DNA of 64,000 nucleotides. Source: Raphanus sativus (taxonomy: Eukaryota > Streptophyta > Magnoliopsida > Brassicales > Brassicaceae). Positions 11,331 through 21,996 of the stretch are shown piece by piece. Under the pieces are notes generated by a model. It made no database searches. It was not told where the DNA came from and worked only from the letters and a program-made list of their open reading frames with translations. The stretch's first letter is position 1, and each line of letters begins with the position of its first letter. Both the position numbers and the translations under genes were made by a program. The DNA lies in assembly GCF_000801105.2 (NCBI RefSeq), contig NC_079514.1:8308001-8372000 (forward strand), given 5' to 3'.

Positions 11331-12515
11331 GACGACTGGAGACGCTACAGGTGATTCAAGTTGTATGATCCCATCCTCGCAATACACAAACACAAGATTT
11401 AAAAGATTGGTTAGTGTGTGCACACAGAGGGAATCAAAGGCAACAGGGAGTGTCTATAAAGAAGGAGGAATCACCTGGAGGATAATAAGAACCAAGGCAG
11501 AAGGCCAGGTTCAGGTGGAGTAACCGTGGACCACCAGACATTCCTGTATGAAGATACACTGGCTCTTGAAGGATGTCGGAAGGGTTGTTGAAACCAGCAT
11601 CAAAGGGCCAGAAAGGTTGAGGAAAGAGTCACCCACACCTCAGAGATAGTAGACCTACACCAAGCCGCAAAGTACAAGTGTTAGTATCAAGACAGAAAAC
11701 GTCATCTAACTGAAGAAATGTATTTTGAGTAACAGGCTTACCAACAGAATGTAATAGTGTGTCAACAGCTCAGGAAGTTGGAACGAATGTCAGATAACAG
11801 ACATATGTTAAGCCAGGAACAATGTCAGCTCGACATTGAGGTCAATCAACACCTGAAACAGTACAGAGGAGTCAGATAGACGAATGGAACACATACTATG
11901 AAGATTCAGTTAAAAAAGGAGGATACTTTACTCACGGGAGAGGTGGAGCGTGATGGTGGAGCTCAGTTGTGAGCTCAACGGCATGTCAGAATCTCAATCG
12001 CGTCCAGAGGAAGAGACTCGAGTAATCTGAGAAGACATGCAGATAAAAGAATCCACGGGTTAGCTCAACGAGTCATAAGATCCGTCCAACTGTCCTTAAC
12101 AGATGATCCTAGTCTCTTATGAAGAGAAGAGATTAGATGTACCTGAGGGGAGTTAAGAGGAGAGGTGACAACATCGCATCGCGGCGAAGCTAGCCGTCGT
12201 TATCCACAGAGGAGTGAATCGCCGAGTTTGGCGAGAGGCTTCAAGTGAAACAGAGAGAGGGGAATATGCACCACCGGTGAGGTGGAGCTTACGGGACCTT
12301 CGCTCGATGATCAACGACAGCAAGACAGAGCAACCAACGATCTCTATCGTCGACACCGAGTCCGATTTGGCGGAGAAGGTTCGCGAAAGAGATGATAGGA
12401 GAGAGAGAGAGTCACACTGACGCTTTGGTTTCTCCGAAGATCAAAAGTGACAAGGAATGGGTTTGTCGGCAAGAAGAATGGGCTGGATTTGGGCTCATGC
12501 CAACCGGTGGAGATT
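11331..12515 (+). other. Long non-coding 3' internal region of the Copia element
   Basis: 1,185 bases between the polyprotein stop and the 3' LTR. Only short open frames occur (one of 68 codons at 12214-12420), and none is recognisable. A weak purine tract (about 12506-12515) precedes the 3' LTR where a polypurine primer is expected. Most plant Copia elements have a much shorter 3' spacer. Confidence 0.7.
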
Positions 12516-13022
12516 TGTGGAGGTTGGGCTTCGCCAAATCTTAATGGGCCAGTAGCAGCAACATTGTGCTTGGTCCAAGACAACCTGTAGACCCACTCCA
12601 AGCCCATCCAGTTAGCAACCTGAAACCAACACGAAGCATATAAATATGTGAGTGTTCGATTAGGTAAAAAGCCAAGCAGTCACAAGCAAACAACATACAA
12701 GGATCAGATCAATCTCAGAGGAAGAAGCAAGAGGAAGGAGACAACAATACAAGATACATAGCTTAGGCTTAAGTCTATTATCTTAAGGCTTTTGTTGTAT
12801 CCTCTAGCTTGGAGTATTTGATTCTTTGTAAACACTCTAGTACACTGATTTGGTGGGACTAGAACCTATTTGATCTAGTGGATTTTGGGAGCAGAAGTTC
12901 TCCCACGAGACGTACCGCGCCGAGGGCCGGGAACTCGTTAAATCGTGTGTGTCTTTATATTCTGCACTAACCTAGATCAAGTTAACTTCTAACCTAAGTA
13001 ACCTAAGCTAATAATCTCTACA
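12516..13022 (+). repeat. 3' LTR of the Copia element
   Basis: 507 bp and nearly identical to the 5' LTR at 6610-7116 (two differences seen). It is followed by the second copy of the 5-bp target duplication, GATAC, at 13023-13027. Confidence 0.95.
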
Positions 13023-13663
13023 GATACTGTCGTCTCCGTGGCTATAATGTTATTTATATATGTGGAACAGATGATTACGGGACTGAAAATCAGACCAAAG
13101 CTACTGAGACCGAAGCTCTCGAGGAGAATTGCTCCACGGAGGAAGTCTGTGACAAGTACCATGCCATTCATAAACAAGTTTATGACTGGTTTGATATCAG
13201 TTTTGACGTGTTTGGTCGGACTTGTACTCCACAACACACACAAGTGTCACGAGCAATTTTTAACCAGCTGTGGCAAAAAAAATTTGCTTAAAGAGGACTC
13301 AGCCACAATTTGCGAGCCAGACCATCGGTTTATTGAGCTTCCACGCCTGGAAGATAGGCAGCAGTATCATATCCAGTATATAATCGGCTCTTGTGAAACT
13401 TGGAGCACAAATGCTCTTTCACCCACGTTCGCTTGGTTTAAGGAAGGACGTAGACAGGGATGCATCACACGGGATCCAAAGTGGGGAATTCCCGGCCGAC
13501 ATGAGATATACCAGGATAAGGTCTTCTACGCCTGGTTTGACGCTCCTATTGGATACGTCTCAATAACATCATGCTACACCTCTGAATGGGACAAGTGGTG
13601 GAAGAATCCTGATAACGTGGAACTTTACCAGTTTATGGGAAAGACTGCCTCCCATTTCACACT

Positions 13664-13809
13664 GTGAGTATTCCATTAACCTCTCTGTTAAATTGCTTTA
13701 CCTCCGTTGACTTGTTCTTGTTCTAAATATCTTTCACCTAACCCTAAGTGACATCAAGGTCCTAGGGTTATGCTTTTATTTTGGTCTTGGGAACCTTGGC
13801 TATTTGGTG

Positions 13810-13857
<48 letters not shown>

Positions 13858-13954
13858 GGATGTGTTTTTTTTTAGGTCTCCTTGTTAGAGGAAGGTTTAT
13901 ATTTGTAGATGGATATGTTTTTTGTTTTGTAACTGTCTGTTTGTTGGTATGCAG
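13664..13954 (+). other. Retained intron in the MetRS retrocopy
   Basis: Bounded by CACACT/GTGAGT at the left and TATGCAG/GTGATG at the right, exactly between the codons for HT and VM of the conserved PFHTVMFP block. It holds an (AT)n microsatellite at 13814-13852. Its presence in an otherwise spliced copy means that a partly spliced transcript was retroposed. Confidence 0.7.
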
Positions 13955-15160
13955 GTGATGTTTCCCTTAGCTCAGCGTGGCAGTGGGGAAAACTGGACAA
14001 TGGCCAAGACAGTCAGCGCGACAGAATATTTGAACTACGAAGGCGGAAACTTTTCCAAGAGCGAAGGTGTTGGAGTGTTTGGTAATGATGTCAGAGATAC
14101 AAGTATCCCTGTTGAAGTATGGCGATACTACTTGCTGGCCAGAAGGCCTGAGGTGTCTGACGCATCATTTAAATGGAAGGATCTTCAAGCAAATCTGAAT
14201 ACCAAGTTGTTGGGCCTAGGCAACTTTGTAAATCGAGTTCTGCTTCTTATTGCAGGTTATGGGTCTGTCATTCCTGATGCTCCTCGTGCTAAATCTCACA
14301 TTCTGTCTACATGCGTGGGTGTTAAGGTTGGAAGATTGGTGGCTGAGTATGTCAAAGCCATGGAAAAGGTTCAGCTCAAGCATGGCCTGAATACTGCTAT
14401 GCTCGTTGTGGGTCAAGGGCACAAATATTGGAAACTTTACAAGGGAGATAAAAGGCGTAGTGCAGTTTTTTTAAGAACGGCTGCTGGTTTAGTACACCTT
14501 GTTGCACGATTGTTAGAGCCTTTCATGCCATCGTTTTCACGTGGGGTGTTTGAGCAGCTCAATTTGCTTCCACTTTTTTCCCTCTCCGACGAGAGAGGAG
14601 AGCTATTGCAAGCAAGTAGACCCTGGGAGATTCTTCCTCCTAACCACAGGATAGGCACCCCTCGACCATTGTTCGAGTTTTTGAAAGATGAACATGTGGA
14701 ATCGTACAAACAAATGTTCTCTGGAAGTCTGGCTCGTGAACGCCCTAGGCCTGCAGAGGAAGCAGGTTTGGATATCGATGCACTGGCTCTCTTATAACAT
14801 TTAGCGTTTTAATAATACTTTCTGAATCATTTTGATGTCGTATTATTACCAAATACAATGTTTCCTTTGAATGAATGCCTATATTACGAAGCGAAAAAAA
14901 AAAAAAAAGGACCAAAGACTTTTCTCATTTTCTGTCTTGAAAAGTAAAATAAACAAAAAGAAAACAAAAATAAGAGCGAAACTAGAAAGAGAAGAGCATG
15001 CGAGCACGTTCGTTCGTTAAGATCAACAACTAAAAAATGGAGAGCACATCATCTCCTTCCCTTCAAGCCACCGTCTTTACTTTCGTTTACACTACGTTTC
15101 CTTCTCCACGTTTCTCTTTTACAAAACAAAAACAAAGCAGAGACCAAGGGCTTTCCCAAA

Positions 15161-15529
15161 ATGGCCAACTCCAAAAGATTGTTTGGCGTTGTGCGGAGGA
15201 ACCTTCTCCGACGATCTCCTAGCACCATTCGCTCATCTGTACGAGAAACCAGTAGACAACACAATGCCGCCATTAAAATCCAAGCTTTCTTCAGGGGTCA
15301 CCTGGTAAAACATGAACACATTAACCTTGTTCTTTTCTTTTTTTAAAGTTGACCATTGCAAGTGTTGTAGGCAAGGAGAGCGTTTAGAGCGCTCAAGAGT
15401 CTGGTGAAGCTTCAAGCGGTGGCGAGAGGTGTGCTTGTGAGGAGACAAGCTCGAATAGCCTTACATTGTATGCATGCTCTTGCTCGCTTGCAGGTTAGGG
15501 TTCGTGCTCGTCAGATTCTCTCCCATTAA
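15161..15529 (+). CDS. IQD20: IQD-family calmodulin-binding protein, small member
   Basis: Two exons (15161-15304 and 15371-15529) encode 100 residues. The intron begins CTG/GTAAAA, ends TTGTAG/GCAAGG and splits the IQ67 region. The protein is very basic. After an N-terminal [13 protein letters not shown] it carries an IQ motif ([19 protein letters not shown], about 39-57) and two further IQ-like helices ([14 protein letters not shown] and [18 protein letters not shown]), then stops at ILSH. Family members bind calmodulin and sit on microtubules or in the nucleus. Length and order match At3g51380 (IQD20) as I recall it, next to MIR171A and a PP2C. The MetRS retrocopy ends about 250 bases upstream, so the native promoter may have been displaced by 8.5 kb. 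Confidence 0.85.
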
Positions 15530-16057
15530 AAATTCCATGACATATTACCTCTCTTGCGATTGTGACATCTACATAATAACATTGTCCTTTCAAATTTATT
15601 CACTTCCTTTGTATATGTATACCAATTAACCCTTAACACTCTTCAATTTGTACTGATAAAACAATATATATGAGTCTAGCTGAAATTTTCAGTTTTTTTC
15701 AATGAAAAGTAATAGACAATATACATTCTAAAAGGGATTCATAGATAGATAATGATGCTAGGCAATTCACAAACAGTAGAAGGATTTTATTAATACTTGG
15801 GAAGGAAGCTGGTGAAGGGTTGGGTAGGAGTACCTTGGGTGGGAAGAAAGGGTATGTAAGGCTTCTATGGAGTCGCAGTGCGATATTTAATAATCTGGAT
15901 ATAACAAGCAAGAACAGTAGTTACATTAAAGAGTTTTACATCAAAAAAAACTATCAATAAAGAATGTAAATTCATTACCAACACACATAAGAAAAAAAAA
16001 GAGTCAATACATATAGGTAGATCTACAAGAAACATAGTCTAAAACAGAAAGAGAGAG
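15530..16057. other. Intergenic, IQD20 3' side to MIR171A 3' side
   Basis: Convergent spacer between IQD20 (+) and MIR171A (-). No gene recognised. It should contain the IQD20 3' UTR and the tail of the MIR171A primary transcript. Confidence 0.55.
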
Positions 16058-16178
16058 ACGAGAGAGCACTGAGATATTGGCGCGGCTCAATCAGATAACT
16101 AAGAGAATGCGTATATATAGTGCGTGCGTGATCTGGAATATCTGAGTGAACCAGGCCAATATCAAAGAGTACTCTTTC
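16058..16178 (-). ncRNA. MIR171A: MIR171a precursor hairpin
   Basis: On the minus strand the 3' arm at 16073-16093 reads as mature miR171a (begins TGATTGAGCCGCGCC). The 5' arm at 16141-16161 reads as the known star strand (begins TATTGGCCTGGTTCAC). The arms pair over the miRNA duplex, and the stem extends outward through AGAGTACT/AGAGCACT. The loop is about 47 bases. miR171 directs cleavage of GRAS transcription factors of the HAM/SCL6 group in shoot meristems. Position between IQD20 and the PP2C agrees with At3g51375 from memory. Confidence 0.93.
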
Positions 16179-18015
16179 GTGCTAAAGGTGCAGATTCAAA
16201 GGAAGACTGTCTTGTAAAACAAAACAAAAAAAGGAAGAAGATAGACGTGTGAGGGGAAGTGTGAGTGATGAGGAGAGGTGAGAATGTCTGTAAGGGGAGT
16301 TATAAAGGAGAGGTATTAAATTAGGGTATATGAGAGAAGGAAATGGAAGGTATGGGGCATTTAAACCACATCTACTACCAATACACTAAAGCTGGCTCAC
16401 CCTCTTTACTCCCTCTATTTCTATCTCCTCTCTCTTTTTATTTCAAGTTTCACTATATGTATACATTGTTACAAACTAAATTGGCTATGCAATGTGAACC
16501 AATACTCCTTTGTCTCCTAATGTCTTTCCTTCTTGAGGGTTCATAGCAAAAATATATATGTAAAAATGTAAGTTAAAAAGATGTAGAGGAAGAAGTTAAA
16601 AAGAAGATCGAAGATGCTGTATAATAAATTTTGAGAGAATCTCTCGCAGAAAGGAGGGAACACTGGCTGCCCTGCAAACCATTAATGTTCTTACTGCTCT
16701 TTTTTTTTTAATTTAACTACTTGCCCTTCTCTTTCTATCTCTCTATCTATCATTCTCCTTTTTACAACCTCAAGACAGTTATGAACCCTAAGGACCCATA
16801 TCTTTCTGTCTTTCTCTCTCACTCCATTGAAGAGATCCTAGATTTAATGTCACATTGTAATGCCAGAGCTTTGTGAGAAGAAAACGAATCCTATTTTTGT
16901 CTGTGGTTATGATGGGTGGGGGTGGCAAAAACTATTGCACACCTGTTTTTACTTTTCTTTGTAGCTAACATTAAAACCTCTCAGGTCCACCATTGCCATA
17001 AATTCATGCAGAAACACACTTTATCTCTCTCTTCTCTACCCAATTATATTTTCTTAAGATTTAACACAATATATACCAAAACTTACCTGCTCTTGGTCTA
17101 TAGGTTATCAGCATGTTTCATTCTGTATTTTCCATATTTACTATTTTGGGGATATGAATCACTTTATGGATTTGTTACCGTTGTTGAGTAATTTAATATC
17201 GATGTCTCAGTATTAAAAGTAACACCAAGCCAGTAAAAATGGAAGAATACTATGTAAAAAGCTAAGAATACACACGTTGAGTTCTATCTTTCTATCTACA
17301 TAATTTACAGTGCTGAGTAGATTTCTCCATATTGAAAACACAAAAAAAAAGGAAAAGGTAAATATCTGCAACTCTGCAAGGTACACTTATTTCAAATTTG
17401 CTCAGAGTTAAGCTTTCAACTTGGCACCAAAGCAAAGTAGAGAAACTGGGTAAGCTTCCTTTGTTCCCTTGCAGTAGATGAGAAAGAGAATCATAAACAA
17501 TTAAAATATACGATTTTTTTTTGAGCAAAATAAAAGTGAGTTTAAATACATCATTTTCATAGTAAACTGACAAAAGTGTGCACCATGTATGTCATCTTAT
17601 GGTAGTCACATAATGGGGTGGATTGCAGAACAAGTCATTTAGAATCATAAAATCTTCAAACACGTTAGCAACTGAAAGCTAAGTGATATTGAACAGCATT
17701 ACAAATAAAAATCTAAGTAAAATATATCATATGATCAAACACTCCTCTGTTCTAGAGAGTTTCATGCAACACAAAAGTACAACAGAAGCAAGGCCTACTA
17801 CATTCATTCATTCATCAACAACAATTACAAGATTACAGAAAGTCCTCGTTGAACAAATAAAATAAATAAATAATTTACTGGAATGGGTTGCAAACGTCAG
17901 TAGTGTGTGGCTTTCACGTTGAAATTATACATCCTTATACCCAACAAAGAGAGTGTGACCTTTTTAAATAACTACAAAAGATGAAATCTAGAAAAAGTGG
18001 GACTAGCAGTAGCTT
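16179..18015. other. Presumed MIR171A promoter and spacer
   Basis: No coding gene recognised. On the minus strand a TATA-like TTTATAA lies near 16300, about 130 bases upstream of the hairpin, and may start the MIR171A transcript. Pyrimidine tracts occur at 16690-16830. The rest is AT-rich. Confidence 0.45.
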
Positions 18016-18642
18016 TTAGAGTTTCTTGGGGAAAGTCATACCGCCGCCTCGGATAGAAAGAGAGAGAAGAGCTCACTACATTGGCATCAAGGAAGATGAC
18101 AACCACAGTGATGTCATCGTGGAAATGCCTCCTCACACCTCTCTCTATCTTCTTCAGATCAGAGTATCTCATCTCTCTCTTCTTCGCTGCTGCTTGCAGT
18201 GCCGTTTTCACCAGTCTACGTGCAATCCCCTGCACAAAGGACACAATCAGTATCTGTTTTTTTGCTCAAGTGAAACTATTGGGTGTAAGTAAACGCACGT
18301 TTCGTGGGTGGTTGTGAACAATGTCAACAGCTTCTTGGTTGCTCATCTGTTCCCAAAGTCCATCAGAAGCAAATATCAGAAACTCATCTTGTAGATGCCA
18401 ACAAAAGTTCCGTAAGAACCAGAAGAATCAAGTGTACTCAAAGGGCCAGACTCAACTTGGCTCTGATCCTCGAGAAGGTTGTTGGCCTGAACAACGGCCA
18501 TTGAGAACTCACCGAGTAGGTGATGGCCAGAGTCTTTGTACCAGAGGAGTCCATCTTGTTTCCCTACTGTTGAAGAATCAGAGGAAGAAGAAGAAGAAGG
18601 CCAGACACAAGGACTCAAAAGTTTCATTAATGTTGTTAACAT
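18016..18642 (-). pseudogene. PP2C phosphatase pseudogene with the catalytic core deleted
   Basis: The minus strand starts at 18642 with the N-terminus of a clade-D type 2C phosphatase ([21 protein letters not shown], then [16 protein letters not shown]). The frame reads to GTFVGIY at 18391 and there jumps directly to [14 protein letters not shown]. The whole centre, including the metal-binding DGHGG, is missing. The 3' part still has correct splice signals (intron 18230-18298) and the [12 protein letters not shown]...[16 protein letters not shown] block. A further one-base shift in a CTCT run throws off the last residues, whose other frame reads [11 protein letters not shown]. Family function: Mn/Mg-dependent Ser/Thr phosphatase acting on plasma-membrane H+-ATPase and auxin growth. 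Likely remnant of the At3g51370 orthologue. Confidence 0.88.
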
Positions 18643-19904
18643 CCTCCTCCCTCACGACATCAGGGAAACCCTCTTTCTCTTCCTCCACATCCGTCAAAAA
18701 GGGATCGGATCAAACAAGGGTTTTAACTTTATGAATCTGCAATTCAAAAACACTAACTCAATCAAAAAGATGAGAACTTTAGGAAGGTAGTGAAATGGGT
18801 ACCTGAGATTATGCAGAAGCAGATGTTAAAGAGGGACAAAGACGCAGACTTGGAGTGTCAACAAATACCAATGATGATGATTAATGATGACCATTAACAA
18901 AGACATACGTGTGCATATCAACATCCACCTCCATCTCCACCTGCACTTAGTCAGCTGCACTTCTTTTCCCAGTTCCTCTTCACTTCCTCCCATGTGCTTG
19001 TGCTTTGCTCACCTCTCTCCCATTTCATATTTTGAAATAAATAATGGGCCTTTTCTCTGGAACAACAGAGTACAATACAAATAAGAAAATGGGCCTTACG
19101 GTAAATTTTCAAAAGTGAAAAGAGTGTGGGAATAGTCAAGAAAATCAACCCTACTTTCACTCTTTACCAAGACATGGAGGAATCACAGAAACTTCACACA
19201 TGTAAACTGCTCACGTTTTTTTTAGTGTTTTTGTCTGAAAATAACCAAAGTTGCCTTCACTCATCCTGCTTATTTAAACGTATTACATATATATTTTTCT
19301 GTCTTGTGTACATATATAGATTCACACTAACTAATTACTTTTCAGACTCCAGCTAAGAAAATTAATTCTACCTGTTCTTTGGATCAGATTTAGAAAGGAA
19401 AAAATATGCACCATTCGGAGACGACAACAAAGCAACCTCTTTGTCCTAAGCCATGTCGTGTGTGTCCTTCTCTTCCCGAGTTCCTCAAACCTCTCTCGCA
19501 TTCTATACACCCTTCCAATTGGTAACTTTATTTTTTGAATAAATTTTTTTAAAAAATTTTGCTTACATTTGGAATAAATTTAAAATTATTCAGATAAAAA
19601 AAACTTTTTTACAACATGTGTGGCTTTTTTTTGTAGAAAAGATAATCTACTTGGAAACTAAAACTTCCACCATAATCTCCATCTATCTACAAGCAAACTA
19701 TAAGTTCATTGCATGAGAATATTTTACTTCAGTTCTGGCTCGTACTGAATCAATGAAGTTGTGTATGTGTTTGTCAACTGGTAACATTATATGGTCTAGA
19801 GTTTGCATACATTTTCAATCACTCGTTTGGTGTCCTATATATAAGTGCTTAGGTTCTGAATTGTTTTTCATGTAACTACAATTATAAACGTTTTTAAAAA
19901 GCAA
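18643..19904. other. Intergenic
   Basis: No gene recognised. Probably the former promoter of the PP2C followed by ordinary AT-rich spacer. Confidence 0.5.
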
Positions 19905-19914
19905 TTGAAGGCTA

Positions 19915-19918
<4 letters not shown>

Positions 19919-19949
<31 letters not shown>

Positions 19950-20106
19950 ATATCTCTGGTGTCTGGGCAGCCACTTTCCCAAATATCCCCCGAAGGGGTC
20001 CAGCGCCCCAGCAGTAAGGATGTTAAATCGCTGTGGCCGGGTTTCGAAGCTAGGTGGCGGGCACCTCAGCCGAGGTTCCATTACCACCAGGCTACGAAGC
20101 CCGGTT
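19919..20106 (-). mobile_element. tRNA-derived SINE with target-site duplication
   Basis: About 188 bp in minus orientation, with a 3' poly(A) tail seen as a T-run at 19919-19948. It is flanked by a perfect 14-bp direct repeat TTGAAGGCTAATAT (19905-19918 and 20107-20120). The 5' part on the minus strand resembles tRNA promoter boxes: GTAGCCTGGTGG (A-box-like) and CTTCGAAACCC (B-box-like). The perfect flanking repeat and clean tail suggest recent insertion. Confidence 0.85.
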
Positions 20107-20467
20107 TTGAAGGCTAATATATATATATTGAATTGAATATCTCTCCTGCCTTTTCTTTATACATATTGAATTTCATCATGATAATTCACTCTAACTCCTA
20201 CATGTTTATGCCTTAATCAGCCAACAAAGTTCGGAGGAAAAAAACGATGTTATTGGCATCGATAAGGTGGTCATATTTCTTTCATATACTCCATCTGTTT
20301 CATTTTAAATGATGTTTAAAGATTTTATTTTTGGATCAAACTTGTCGTAAAAATAAAATTCCTCCAAAATTAAATAAGTTCAAAAAAAAGTCACTTCTTT
20401 TTGGTCAAACGTCACTGATTTTTGTGTAGGCATGGAAAATGTAACAACATTTATATTAAAATGGGCA

Positions 20468-20597
20468 GAATATTCGCAAGCTTGGATGCGTGCATGGTTC
20501 TTGAGTGTTTTTTTTTTTTTTTTTTTTTTTGCAAAAGGTTGGATGGTTCTTGAATATTCGCAAGCTTGGATGCGTGCGTGCATGGTTCTTGAGTGTT
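20468..20597. repeat. Direct duplication of about 42 bp flanking a T-run
   Basis: The segment beginning GAATATTCGCAAGCTTGG occurs at 20468-20509 and again at 20552-20597 (second copy with an extra GCGT). Between them lie about 22 Ts and a short partial third copy (GGATGGTTCTTG). Confidence 0.8.
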
Positions 20598-21260
20598 CGT
20601 TAATTAATATGTATTGTAATGTGTGCAGCCAATAGAAGGCGGAAACAATAGAGTCAATGTGGTACGTAGGGTCTCCACCTAGGAGAACCGGGAATCCTCT
20701 TGTAAACGATCTTCATTTCATTCACTGCCTCGATCTTCTCCCCAGTTTCTCAAGCACCAAGGCTTGATCTTCACATCTTCTTAGACGATAAATGCATACA
20801 CAGCCGCACACAACAACAACAAACAGCAACAACAACGAAACAGAAAAAAAAAACTGTAATATCAATTGATCTCGGCGTGAAGAACAGTTACCTTATTACA
20901 CTAGACATGCATATGTTACTCAAAAAGTTTGGATTTCATTCTTTGAAGAAATGTATTTGGATATTGTTGATCACCAAGAGTCTACACTTACGTCAGCACA
21001 ATATACTGCTTACTAAATCAGCACTCACTTGGTACAGAATGAACGCAGATACTTTCTTCTTGGTAATCTGAACGCAGAGACTATATATGGTTAATATGTA
21101 TTAGGGATTGGATGCCTTTTACAATATAGAACTCGTTCTCTCTTTTTGTTTGTTTGTTATGTCTCGTTTAATTTGTATTTGAGATTCCTATAATTTTATA
21201 TAGACTTGTGTTTCCTTTGTACATTTTTACTTGCTCGTCTGTGTAAGTTCCAGAGTTCTA

Positions 21261-21478
21261 CTCCTTTAGTTTCATAAAGATCCATTAAGCGGAAAAAAAT
21301 TATTTCAAAAAATTGCAAACTCCAAAAAAACTTAATTATGTTTATTGAATTTATACTGGCTAAAAATTATGGAAATTTCCTATTCACAAAAAGTAATGCA
21401 TTTACAGTTAAATTTTAATGCGTTTTTTTAATATATGTGAAAAATCTAAAATATGTATCTTTTAAAAACTGAAAGGAT
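21261..21478. mobile_element. Degenerate Stowaway-like MITE
   Basis: Imperfect terminal inverted repeats (CTCCTTTAGTTTCATAAAG at the left; the right end reads back as TATCCTTTCAGTTTTTAA) with TA at the left boundary. About 218 bp, no coding capacity. Confidence 0.45.
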
Positions 21479-21996
21479 ACTATATATATCAAATTTGTTA
21501 AAATAGGTTAAATCAAAGTCTATGGTTATAATGTACAGAGCTTCTTTTACCAAAATAGATAAATTTAAAATAAGTAAGCTACTTATTGTGTAATGTTTAT
21601 GGAGGAAAAAATTGAGACAATGAGTTTATGTTTCAGGTTACCAATTTTTCAAGCAGACTATTTTCAGCGCCAGATTATGAGTGTTAATCAAAATACAAAG
21701 CGGGATTACAGGAGTAATTTGAGCGCGGGGCCAGAGGTATGCGACACGTGTACATAACCTTGTCCGAAGTCAAAGCTTTCTACTTACTATACTTTATCAG
21801 TATTTTCATTTCCATCCTCCTATCTTCATATCATTACGAAAACACCCCTTTATTTTCGTATAGATTTTGACATTTTATCATTGCCAAATGTGTACCGGCT
21901 GCACCTAACTCATGGAACAAACAAACGAACACCCCTCCACGTCTCTAATTACATTTCCACATGTATATATATAAAGAGCCACACAAACACGACGAT

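Larger units (their letters stand above)
6610..13022 (+). mobile_element. Intact, young Ty1/Copia LTR retrotransposon
   Basis: Complete element of 6,413 bp with two 507-bp LTRs that begin TG and end CA, a 5-bp target duplication GATAC (6605-6609 and 13023-13027), an initiator-Met tRNA primer-binding site and one unbroken gag-pol frame. My base-by-base reading finds only two differences between the LTRs (AACTTAGG/AGCTTAGG near 6854 and AATTTCTCC/AAGTTCTCC near 6990). At 1.3e-8 substitutions per site per year that implies roughly 0.15 million years, an estimate only. It inserted into the MetRS retrocopy within the codons for ARYC, in the same orientation. All enzymatic motifs look intact, so it may still be mobile. 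Confidence 0.95.
6417..14904 (+). pseudogene. Processed methionyl-tRNA synthetase retropseudogene, split by a Copia element
   Basis: A decayed copy of the cytosolic class I methionyl-tRNA synthetase mRNA. The reading frame starts at 6469 ([15 protein letters not shown]...) and runs to 6609; it continues after the inserted Copia element at 13028 and ends at 14797. It is flanked by a 16-bp direct repeat (6401-6416 and 14905-14920) and has a 3' A-tract (about 14894-14908), the hallmarks of LINE-driven retroposition. Lesions: a frameshift near 13255-13270, where the middle of the protein including the zinc-binding insert is also missing; a one-base deletion near 13650 before the HTVMFP block; the HIGH-type motif reads HLGD; and the KMSKS-type motif reads FSKSEG, losing the catalytic lysine. 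A 291-base intron-like piece at 13664-13954 was retained. Without the transposon the insert is about 2.07 kb. It is not expected to make an active enzyme. Confidence 0.88.
20121..21996. other. Intergenic with repeat debris
   Basis: No gene recognised. It contains a local duplication around a T-run (20468-20597), a Stowaway-like TACTCCATCTGTTTC end near 20286 without a clear partner, and a decayed MITE at 21261-21478. Confidence 0.5.

Noticed and set aside
12214..12420. 68-codon frame after the Copia polyprotein as a possible third ORF or envelope
   Set aside because: Too short, no membrane or envelope-like features.
13038..13667. 209-codon frame as a free-standing gene
   Set aside because: It is the frameshifted middle of the MetRS retrocopy; the true frame changes within it.
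20380..20635. Frames containing poly-Lys or poly-Phe
   Set aside because: Artefacts of the homopolymer T-run and the local duplication.
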